NCBI GenBank assembly: GCA_963580245.1
Contig: CAUZJO010000047.1
Coordinates: forward strand, 1-30,957
Source of the DNA: CAUZJO01 sp963580245
Lineage (GTDB): Bacteria; Sumerlaeota; Sumerlaeia; MVZB01
Reading direction: 5' to 3'
DNA length: 30,957 bases
In this document: positions 1 to 6,957 of the stretch, one piece after another
Layout: each line of letters begins with the position of its first letter
Numbering within the stretch: the first letter of the stretch is position 1
Translations under genes and position numbers: made by a program
The notes under the pieces: generated by a model
The model's database searches: none
Told to the model about the DNA's origin: nothing
Seen by the model: only the letters and a program-made list of their open reading frames with translations

Positions 1-161
1 CGTCTGGGGCTTCCACTGCCGAACCGACCCAAAAGAATTCAAAATGTAGTGCAGACTTTTACCCGAAAAATTCAAATTTACTCGAAAACGGGCACTTCTA
101 AGCTCTGAACTGCGGAAAATGGGCTAGCGCGAACAAATTGGCTCCCTATGACGAATTTGTC

Positions 162-191
162 TTGATCGAAGCCCGACGGGTGGCCTATTCT
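162..191 (+). promoter_or_regulatory. possible sigma70 promoter for grpE-dnaK
   Basis: TTGATC (162-167) and TATTCT (186-191) are separated by 18 bp, matching the -35 and -10 consensus at 4/6 positions each. The rest of the first 329 bases holds no gene I can support. No CIRCE inverted repeat (HrcA operator) is visible, so there is no sign of the usual HrcA control of a grpE-dnaK operon. Confidence 0.3.
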
Positions 192-329
192 AACCTGGGA
201 CGGAGGGAATTGGCCGTGGCGGGGCCGGTTCTTGCGCTTGATCGCTTCCCTGGACGGCGTGGTTAGAAGACATGATGAGCCCTTTGGGCCGCGAGGGATT
301 ATTCGCGTCCGGTCCACGAACCCATCCTG

Positions 330-992
330 GTGGGAACGGAGGATAAAAAGGGGAACTGTGCGGTCGATCGGACCTGTGGAATGATGCTTTGGGGGCTGTT
401 GAAATTGCGGGATTTTTTCCTCCCTCAGGAGTTCTTGATTGACGAGACGCGGCTTCACGTCTGGTCGGTCGAACGGCCGTCCGACCATCAGTCGGCCGAG
501 CCGGACGGTGGAGATGGGCCGGGACAACCCGCGCCGGACCGCGGGAAGGCGGCGGCCCGGTCGGATCTGGTGACCCAGATGTCCGGACTTCTGACCGAGC
601 AGGTTCGCCTGGAGCAGAAGGCCCGCCAGCTCCAAAAAGCGGGCGGTGACGACGAGTTTGGAAAATTCGTGAGGCAGATGATGCCATTTTTGGATAATTT
701 CGACCGTGCGCTGGATCTGGCCCGTGAACATCCCCCCTCCGAGGAACTGAACAATTGGCTCAAGACCGTGGAGGGTCTGCATTTCCGGATGATTAAAATC
801 CTTGAGGATTACGGACTGGTCGTAATCAACAGCGTCGGCAAGGCAGTTGATCTGAATTACCAGGAGGTGGTAGAGTATCGCGCCGCTGGCGAATACCGGC
901 CCAACACCGTGATTCGCGAATTGAAGAAGGCCGTCGTTTTTCGAGGACGGTTGTTGCGCGATGCCAAGGTCATCGTGGCGCGTGGTGAGTAA
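330..992 (+). CDS. grpE: GrpE nucleotide exchange factor (start uncertain)
   Basis: GrpE is the co-chaperone that releases ADP from DnaK. The region after about residue 75 is rich in Gln/Glu/Lys and fits the long dimerising helix. It is followed by FLDNFDRALDLA (about residues 131-142) and a C-terminal beta head with NYQEVVEYR and GRLLRDAKVIVA, all typical of the family. The gene ends 56 bases before dnaK on the same strand, which supports the call. The N-terminus is odd: residues 18-50 are hydrophobic/aromatic and unlike the usual acidic disordered tail. The GTG at 330 has no ribosome binding site, and the ATG pair at 381/384 has only a weak one, so the true start may be at 381 or later. The C-terminal half is certain. 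Confidence 0.85.
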   Translation: MGTEDKKGNCAVDRTCGMMLWGLLKLRDFFLPQEFLIDETRLHVWSVERPSDHQSAEPDGGDGPGQPAPDRGKAAARSDLVTQMSGLLTEQVRLEQKARQLQKAGGDDEFGKFVRQMMPFLDNFDRALDLAREHPPSEELNNWLKTVEGLHFRMIKILEDYGLVVINSVGKAVDLNYQEVVEYRAAGEYRPNTVIRELKKAVVFRGRLLRDAKVIVARGE

Positions 993-1048
993 CCCCGTGA
1001 CGGGGGCTCGATGTCGGTCAAATCGGTAGACGGGAGAGATCAAGGATC

Positions 1049-2806
1049 ATGGCACGAATCATTGGAATCGATCTGGGGACGACCAATTCGGTGGTCTCGG
1101 TGATGGACCGCAATGGACCGGTCGTCGTTCCCAACAGCCTCGGCGACCGCCTCACCGCTTCAGTGGTCGGATTCACCAAGAGCGGCGAGATCCTCGTTGG
1201 GAAGAAGGCCAAGCGCGGAGCGGTGATGAACACCGGGCGCACCGTCTTCTCGATCAAACGTCACATGGGGACCAACCACCGTGTGCGGATCGACGGCAAG
1301 GAATACACCCCGCAGGAAATCTCGGGGATCATCCTGCAAAAGCTCAAGCAGGACGCCGAGGATTTCTTCGGCGAGGAGATCAAGCAGGCGGTCGTCACGG
1401 TGCCGGCTTATTTCACCGATGCCCAACGCCAGGCCACCAAGGACGCCGGCGAGATCGCCGGGTTCAACGTGCGTCGGGTCATCGACGAGCCCACGGCCGC
1501 GGCCATGGCCTATGGTCTGGATAAGGATCAGGACCAAACCATCATGGTCTACGACCTCGGCGGCGGCACGTTCGACGTGTCGATCATCGAGGTGATGTCG
1601 GGGGTGTTCCGTGTGATGGCCATCCAGGGCAACACGCAACTGGGCGGGGATGATTTCGACCAACGCATCCTCCAATTCCTGGTCGAGGAATTCAAAAACG
1701 AACACGGCGTCGATCTAAACAACGATCCGGTCGCCATCATGCGCCTGCGCGACGCGTCCGAAGAGGCCAAGATCGAGCTTTCCGAGATCAACGAGACCCA
1801 GATCCTGATCGAGGCCATCACCATGGGTGAGAAAGGACCGCTGACGCTGGATTACACGCTCACCCGCTCCAAGTTCGAGGACCTGATTCGGGACCTCGTC
1901 GAAAAGACCGTGGAGCCGATGACCACCGCCATGAAGGACGCGGGCCTGACGGTCGAGCAGATCACGGCAGTGCTGCTCGTGGGTGGTTCGACCCGTATTC
2001 CGCTGGTGTTGAACACCGTCAAATCGATCGCCGGCAGGAGCCCCGTGCGCGACATTTCACCCGATGAGGTTGTGGGGTTGGGGGCGGCCGTCCAGACGCT
2101 GGTGCTGGCGCCGCTCGAGGGCGACATGGAAGACTCGATGGCGACCTTCTACAGCAAGGAAAAACCGGTCATCATCCACATGACGCCGTTCAGCCTGGGC
2201 GTTGCGCTGCAGAACGACACCTTCGCGCCGATCATCGAGCGCAACTCGACCTATCCCACCGAAGCCAAGGACATCTTCACGACCACGCGCGATTTCCAGG
2301 ACGCGATCTCCTTCCCGATCTACGAGGGGGAGGAGAGCCTCGCTTCGGAGAACACGTTCCTGGACCTGCTGCGTATCGAAGGGGTCACGCCCGCCCCGCG
2401 CGGCGTGCCGCGCATCGAGGTCACGTTCCGGCTCAACGCCGACCGCATCCTCGAGGCGCGGGCCGAGGACCTGGCCACGGGCGTCGAGAAGGTCATCACC
2501 ATCGCCTCGACCGGTTCGCGCCTGTCCGAGAGCGATAAGAACCGCATGGTCAAGGATGCGCGCGAGCGGGTGGCCTCCATGCTGCGCCAGCGCATGCGCG
2601 AGAATGTGCGCGAGGAGGCGGACGACCTGATCCGCCGCGCGCGCGATTTCATGGCCAGCACCCCCGGTCACCCGCGCGGCGAGGAAATGTCGCGCCTCGT
2701 CTCCACGCTCGAAAGCGAAATGGAACTCAGCGACGAGCGCGGGATGGAACAGGCCTCGATGCAGCTTATGTCGGTCGTCAATGAGGTCGAGTCGGCGGCG
2801 TCCTAG
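1049..2806 (+). CDS. dnaK: DnaK-like Hsp70 chaperone, short divergent form
   Basis: ATP-dependent Hsp70 chaperone. All three Hsp70 signatures are present in the ATPase domain: IDLGTTNS (7-14), DLGGGTFDVS (169-178) and VLLVGGSTRIP (308-318). The ATG is preceded by AAGGA. The protein is 585 residues against about 610-640 for canonical DnaK. The interdomain linker, normally VLLLDVTPLSLG, reads KPVIIHMTPFSLG (372-384), so the conserved DVLLLD segment is missing. The substrate domain has an extra, weakly conserved stretch at about 407-455. The lid helices are short and end at VNEVESAAS without the usual disordered acidic tail. Together with the adjacent grpE this looks like a working GrpE-DnaK pair, but probably not the canonical housekeeping DnaK. 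No dnaJ is in the window. Confidence 0.9.
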   Translation: MARIIGIDLGTTNSVVSVMDRNGPVVVPNSLGDRLTASVVGFTKSGEILVGKKAKRGAVMNTGRTVFSIKRHMGTNHRVRIDGKEYTPQEISGIILQKLKQDAEDFFGEEIKQAVVTVPAYFTDAQRQATKDAGEIAGFNVRRVIDEPTAAAMAYGLDKDQDQTIMVYDLGGGTFDVSIIEVMSGVFRVMAIQGNTQLGGDDFDQRILQFLVEEFKNEHGVDLNNDPVAIMRLRDASEEAKIELSEINETQILIEAITMGEKGPLTLDYTLTRSKFEDLIRDLVEKTVEPMTTAMKDAGLTVEQITAVLLVGGSTRIPLVLNTVKSIAGRSPVRDISPDEVVGLGAAVQTLVLAPLEGDMEDSMATFYSKEKPVIIHMTPFSLGVALQNDTFAPIIERNSTYPTEAKDIFTTTRDFQDAISFPIYEGEESLASENTFLDLLRIEGVTPAPRGVPRIEVTFRLNADRILEARAEDLATGVEKVITIASTGSRLSESDKNRMVKDARERVASMLRQRMRENVREEADDLIRRARDFMASTPGHPRGEEMSRLVSTLESEMELSDERGMEQASMQLMSVVNEVESAAS

Positions 2807-2845
2807 GCGTCGGCCATCGGAAACGCTCACTCACCCTTGGCGAGT

Positions 2846-4018
2846 TCACTCGAGAGATCGCAGCCGTCTTTCCATCGCGGCGCGGTAGACCTCCAGCGTC
2901 TGCTCGCACTGCCGCCGGTAGGTGTGATCGGTCTCGACTCGGCCCCGTGCCGCTTCCCCCATCTTTCTTGTCGAGTCAATATCAGTCAGGGCTTCGATCA
3001 GCGCGTCGGCCAGCCCGCGGCGGTCGCCCGGCTCGAACAGCCAGCCGGTCGCGCGGTGGGTGATGGTATCGGCGATGGCCCCGACGCCGGCACCGATGAC
3101 CGGCCGGCCGCAAGCCATCGCTTCCAACATCGCCCGGCAGGCACCGTCGGACCCCGGCACGAGCAGGACGGTCACGTCCATGGCCGAGTATGCCTCGGGC
3201 AGGTCGTTCTTGCGGTAACCGATGCGCCGCAAGTGGTCGCGCAACGGGTGGCCCTTGATCCGGTCGATCAGTTCGTATTTCAATTCCCCCCGCCCCGCCA
3301 GCGCGAACAGGGCCGCCGGCTGACGCTCGACGACTGCCTCGATCGCGTCCAGGAAGAAATGATGCCCCCTATGGGGCTGCATGCGCGCCACCATGCCGGC
3401 CACGCGGGCCGACTCGGGGATTTTGTAATGCTTGCGGATTTTCGCCCCCGACAGCCCGGGCCTGAAGCGTTCCAGGTCGATCGCCCCGCGCACCCAGGCC
3501 ACGCGCGGACTGGGCACGCCCACCCGCTCGATCATGCGCCGGCGCTGGGACTGGCTGACGGTGATCAACATCTCGGCCCCCTTGCCGACCAGCCAGCGGT
3601 GGGCGAGATCGTGATAAGGGTCGGCTTCGCGATGGATCGTGCGCACGATCGTCGTCGGCAGCCGGCCACCCCGAGCGAGCGGTCGCCGCAAGGTCGAAGC
3701 CGCCACCCAGTGGTCGTGGGGCAGGTGACAATGGAGCACGTCGACCGACTCGTCGCGCAGCAAACGCCCCAAACGGCGCATGTCCGCCATCAGGTGGAAA
3801 GGCTGGAATCGCCGGTTGAAATGGAATCCCTCGACGAACGGGATGCCGATCTCGCCCAGGCACTGCTCGACGCCTCCGCCGCCGGGCGCGGCGAACTCGA
3901 CCGCATGTCCCTGCCGCTGCTGCTCGGCCGCGAGCATCGCCGCCGGTTCGGCCGCTCCCGTCCAGCGCTTACTACTCAGCAGGTGCAGGATGCGTAGCGG
4001 CCTCTGGGCGTCGGCCAT
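2846..4018 (-). CDS. family 4 glycosyltransferase (GT-B fold)
   Basis: Retaining GT-B glycosyltransferase, probably moving a sugar from a nucleotide-sugar donor to a lipid or polysaccharide of the envelope. Visible features are an N-terminal acceptor domain with LRILHLLSS and a Gly-rich loop (PGGGG, 45-49), VDVLHCHLPHDHW (92-104), ITVSQSQRRRMIE (152-164), and a C-terminal donor domain with GMVARMQPHRGH (208-219) and LEAMACGRPVIGA (298-310). The family's E-x7-E motif has Asp in first place (D291...E299). The N- and C-terminal ends fit a complete 390-residue enzyme. The start codon lies 5 bases after the stop of trxB, so the two are probably co-transcribed. Donor and acceptor cannot be read from sequence. 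Confidence 0.85.
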   Translation of the reverse strand: MADAQRPLRILHLLSSKRWTGAAEPAAMLAAEQQRQGHAVEFAAPGGGGVEQCLGEIGIPFVEGFHFNRRFQPFHLMADMRRLGRLLRDESVDVLHCHLPHDHWVAASTLRRPLARGGRLPTTIVRTIHREADPYHDLAHRWLVGKGAEMLITVSQSQRRRMIERVGVPSPRVAWVRGAIDLERFRPGLSGAKIRKHYKIPESARVAGMVARMQPHRGHHFFLDAIEAVVERQPAALFALAGRGELKYELIDRIKGHPLRDHLRRIGYRKNDLPEAYSAMDVTVLLVPGSDGACRAMLEAMACGRPVIGAGVGAIADTITHRATGWLFEPGDRRGLADALIEALTDIDSTRKMGEAARGRVETDHTYRRQCEQTLEVYRAAMERRLRSLE

Positions 4019-4023
4019 GGTGC

Positions 4024-5007
4024 TTAGGCCTCGGCAATGGCTGTTTTTTTCAGCTCGTTGGCTTCGATGTAGCGTTCGGCGTCGATGGCGGCCTTGCAGC
4101 CGGTTCCGGCCGCCGTTACCGCCTGGCGATAGCTGGGGTCCATCACGTCGCCGCAGGCGAAAACCCCTTCGACCGAGGTACGGCTGGTGGGTTCCTCAAC
4201 GAGGATGAAGCCTTTGTTGTCGGTTTTGATCTGGTCACCCAGGAACTTGGTGTTCGGCTCGTGGCCGATGGCGATGAAGAGACCTTCGCAGGGGACCTCG
4301 CTGGTTTCCCGGGTCTTCAGATTCAGCAGGCGCAGGGCGCGAATCTTTTTCTCCTCGACCCCGATGACATCCTCCACCGCCGAATCCCAGATGAAATCGA
4401 TCTTGGGGTTCTTGAGGGCGCGTTGCTGCATGATCTTGCTCGCGCGGAGTTTATCGCGGCGGTGGATCACGGTGACCGAACTGGCAAACTTGGTCAGGAA
4501 ACTGGCTTCCTCCATCGCGGTATCGCCCCCGCCGACGACCATGACCTTCTTGCCGCGGAAGAAAGCGCCGTCGCACGTCGCGCACGCCGAGACTCCACCT
4601 CCCGCGCGCACCAGGATCTGCTCGGATTCCAGGCCCAGCCAGCGAGCGCTGGCCCCGGTCCCGATGATGAATGTGTGCGCGCGCAACGCCTTGCCGCCTT
4701 CGATGTGGATCGTGAAGGGAAGCTGGGCCAGGTCGATTCGCTGGATATCGCCCCGGAGGAAGCGCGTGCCGAACCGCTCAGCCTGTTTGCGCATGACGGC
4801 GACCAGCTCGGGGCCCATGATCCCGTCGGGGAATCCGGGGTAGTTCTCGACGTCGGTGGTCAGCGTCAACTGGCCCCCGGCCTCGAATCCCTCGACAAGG
4901 ACCGGCTCCAGATCGGCGCGCGAAGCGTAGAGCGCGGCCGTCAGCCCCGCCGGACCCGATCCGGCAATCACCACGCGGTGGACGTCTTGGAAGAGGTCAT
5001 CGCTCAT
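4024..5007 (-). CDS. trxB: thioredoxin-disulfide reductase
   Basis: NADPH-dependent flavoenzyme that reduces thioredoxin in the cytoplasm. It has the FAD-binding GSGPAG (16-21), the redox-active CATC (C142, C145), the NADPH-binding GGGDTAMEE (159-167) and HRRDKLRAS (182-190), and the C-terminal FAD motif GVFACGD. Length (327 residues) is close to the family norm (about 310-320). It is followed at 5 bases by a glycosyltransferase gene on the same strand. The ATG at 5007 lacks a good ribosome binding site, but the fold begins within 12 residues of it, so little can be missing. Confidence 0.95.
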   Translation of the reverse strand: MSDDLFQDVHRVVIAGSGPAGLTAALYASRADLEPVLVEGFEAGGQLTLTTDVENYPGFPDGIMGPELVAVMRKQAERFGTRFLRGDIQRIDLAQLPFTIHIEGGKALRAHTFIIGTGASARWLGLESEQILVRAGGGVSACATCDGAFFRGKKVMVVGGGDTAMEEASFLTKFASSVTVIHRRDKLRASKIMQQRALKNPKIDFIWDSAVEDVIGVEEKKIRALRLLNLKTRETSEVPCEGLFIAIGHEPNTKFLGDQIKTDNKGFILVEEPTSRTSVEGVFACGDVMDPSYRQAVTAAGTGCKAAIDAERYIEANELKKTAIAEA

Positions 5008-5189
5008 TGGTTCAAATCCGGTCCCAATGTCATTGGCTCCAGCACGAGGGCCCGCGGGTCCCCTTTAAATGGGTCGCAAGCGTCGTTCAAACCTGACGCC
5101 ATGCGCATCAAACGCCTACTCAGCCCGGCATTCTGACCATCACCCGAGACGCTGTCAACCCCGCGAGCGACGCATGTCGCGGCAGACCA

Positions 5190-5597
5190 CTAACGTCTGC
5201 GCTTCTTGCCGTGTTTGGGCCTGCCCTGGCCGCCTTTGTGTCGCTTGATGGCCTCGGCCAGGTCGTGGCTGGCTTCTTCGCTCATGCGGGACGCGTGAGC
5301 AACGACGGCCCGGCTCGTCTCGCGCAAGTCGCGCCACACCAGCACCAGACCAAACAATGCCGAAAACAAAAGCGAGCCGATCAGAACCAACTGGCTCTTG
5401 GGGGAGGTCTTGGGCCAGTAGATCGCGAGGATGAGCACCGAGCTGAAGAGGACGGCGATACCCATCCGGCGCGAAAGACGCCGGCGCGGATAGGGAATAT
5501 CCTCCTCGTCGCGGCACGCGCGCATGTAACGCGTCACCTCATGGACGGTCAAGAGGAGAAGCATCCCCAAAAGCGCAAACCCAAATATTTTTCCCAC
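5190..5597 (-). CDS. small three-helix membrane protein, unknown function
   Basis: A 135-residue hypothetical protein starting with GTG. Three hydrophobic segments are visible at about residues 4-22, 45-61 and 69-88, separated by short basic or acidic loops, followed by a hydrophilic basic tail ending KHGKKRRR. I do not recognise the family. It lies between the pseudopilin gene and trxB, all on the minus strand, with 180 bases between it and trxB, so operon membership is uncertain. The other strand has a longer open frame here, but its composition is that of a shadow, whereas the clean hydrophobic segments support the minus-strand reading. Confidence 0.6.
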   Translation of the reverse strand: MGKIFGFALLGMLLLLTVHEVTRYMRACRDEEDIPYPRRRLSRRMGIAVLFSSVLILAIYWPKTSPKSQLVLIGSLLFSALFGLVLVWRDLRETSRAVVAHASRMSEEASHDLAEAIKRHKGGQGRPKHGKKRRR

Positions 5598-5625
5598 GGG
5601 CCTAAGTATCGATCACGCTGGAAGA

Positions 5626-5647
5626 TATGGCCGGGCGGCGGGCCATA
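5626..5647. other. hairpin downstream of the pseudopilin gene
   Basis: TATGGCC (5626-5632) and GGCCATA (5641-5647) form a 7-bp stem around an 8-base G/C loop. It lies 67 bases beyond the pseudopilin stop and upstream of the small membrane protein gene. There is no T-run on the minus strand, so it is not a standard intrinsic terminator. It could slow transcription or protect the mRNA end. Confidence 0.3.
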
Positions 5648-5713
5648 CCGGAGCCTATCCGAAAAACCGGCGGGAATAAAGAATTGCGGTCGCCCCCCCG
5701 GCGTATGAGTTGA

Positions 5714-6487
5714 TCAGTTTGGACCGAGTCGATAGATGTCGCCGTCGCTGACGCTCCCGTTCGTCGGATCGTACGAAAGGTCTCCCAGGGCCCCCCTCAG
5801 GTCCCCGTACGGCTCAAGCGCATCGGGGCTGGGGAGCTTATCCAAGTTGCCCTCGATGACGTGGATCACGGCCCGCTCATTGATGTCCCCGAGGCGGGCG
5901 GGCGTCTTGGGGTCCGAGGAGGTGCTCAGTGGGTTTGGGTTTTCAGTTCCCACGCCGGGGCGGGTTTGGAGCTGGTCGAAGATGTCGGCGTCGGGGCCGA
6001 ATGAGGTCAGGATGTAACCCCGTCCCTGGGACTTCTCGGGCCGATAGCAATAGGGCAAAAACCCGGCCGCCTCCCGGACGAACGGATCCGTGAAGAACTC
6101 GGTCGTATACGCGATGGGCGTGGTCAGCGTATGAAATTGCTGGCCCGCGATGACCGTGGGGTTCGTGTCGCGCGTCCGAATCGCGTAAAAGCTCGGTGCC
6201 AGCACGCCCAAGTAATCCCCGATCCGCTGATCATACTTGGCGGGGTCATCCGTCCCTTCGGGATACTTGTTATGGTCGACGCGGTAAGCCTCCAGACCCG
6301 TGGCCAGGGCGCGCATGTCGGCCTTGACGCGCGAGGCCTTCGAGCGGACCTGGGCCTCGAGGAAATTGGGGACGGCGATGGCGGCCACAATGGCGATTAT
6401 GGCGACCACGATCAACAGTTCGATCAGGGTGAACGCGCCGGTCCCCTTCCGGGAAGCGGGCGCGGGGGTGACTTGGATGCTGGACAT
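5714..6487 (-). CDS. type II secretion/pilus GspG-like pseudopilin
   Basis: Secreted pseudopilin of the type II secretion/type IV pilus superfamily, processed by a prepilin peptidase and built into a periplasmic or surface filament. A short basic leader ends KGTG, then AFTLIELL with the key Glu at mature position 6, and a hydrophobic helix follows to about residue 43. The next part, RSKASRVKADMRALATGLEAYRVD (in pieces), is the GspG-type amphipathic helix and leads to NKYPEGT. The remaining ~170 residues form a larger globular domain than GspG (257 residues in all against about 145). I chose the ATG at 6487 because GGAAGAGGA lies just before it. A longer reading from 6616 would run through a repeat array. 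No secretion machinery genes are nearby, so the partner system is encoded elsewhere. Confidence 0.85.
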   Translation of the reverse strand: MSSIQVTPAPASRKGTGAFTLIELLIVVAIIAIVAAIAVPNFLEAQVRSKASRVKADMRALATGLEAYRVDHNKYPEGTDDPAKYDQRIGDYLGVLAPSFYAIRTRDTNPTVIAGQQFHTLTTPIAYTTEFFTDPFVREAAGFLPYCYRPEKSQGRGYILTSFGPDADIFDQLQTRPGVGTENPNPLSTSSDPKTPARLGDINERAVIHVIEGNLDKLPSPDALEPYGDLRGALGDLSYDPTNGSVSDGDIYRLGPN

Positions 6488-6580
6488 GGCCAGATCCTCT
6501 TCCATCACGGTGGCGGTGGCTCGCGGCCCCGGATGGGCGGGGCGGCGGATTGTTAACCGACGTTGCCTGAAATTCGGTGG

Positions 6581-6660
6581 GGACATCATCTGTTTAACTA
6601 GACCACCATTTGTCAAATAAGGCCATCATCCGTTAACCTTGGACAACAACCGTTGCCTAC
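6581..6660. repeat. four tandem degenerate 20-bp repeats
   Basis: Units 6581-6600, 6601-6620, 6621-6640 and 6641-6660 lie end to end. Reading the plus strand, all begin G(G/A) and share CA-CA at unit positions 4-8 and a GT at positions 12-13. Units 1 and 3 agree at 15 of 20 positions, other pairs at 11-12. A partial fifth match (GGCGGAT-TGTTAACC) lies just left at about 6544-6558. The array is about 95-175 bases upstream of the pseudopilin start. Twenty bases is two helical turns, which suits a row of protein-binding sites on one DNA face. The remainder of 6488-6957 holds nothing else I can support, apart from two A-rich direct repeats (AAGAAAAAA-TGC) at about 6686 and 6705. Confidence 0.5.
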
Positions 6661-6957
6661 TGTAAACAGGCTCAAATTTACGCGCAAGAAAAAAATGCAC
6701 CCGTGGAAGAAAAAATGCGCCTGGGTGAATCCGCGGCTAGACTATGGGAATGGGCGTTGTCATCGAACGTCTCTCGTGGCCGATCGATCCGGCTCGACCT
6801 TGCCCTGTCAAAGATGTTGAACACACGGCACGGTCTCTGTTACCCGTAGTCCGGGTCCGGCGCGGGGCCGTGTTCTTCTTGAGCGTGGCGAAGATGGTGG
6901 CCACTCCCGTCGCCGCCGCACCATTTCTGGTCATCCTCACTGATTGAACGTAGGTAG

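Noticed and set aside
1..329. CIRCE or other heat-shock operator before grpE
   Set aside because: No TTAGCACTC-type inverted repeat could be found in either strand.
78..1043. A 321-codon open frame on the minus strand across grpE
   Set aside because: It is antisense to a well-supported grpE, has no recognisable domain, and reflects the high-GC third positions of the real gene.
6744..6947. Possible 67-residue small protein before the GT-C gene
   Set aside because: No ribosome site, no likeness to anything, and ordinary chance length for this GC content.
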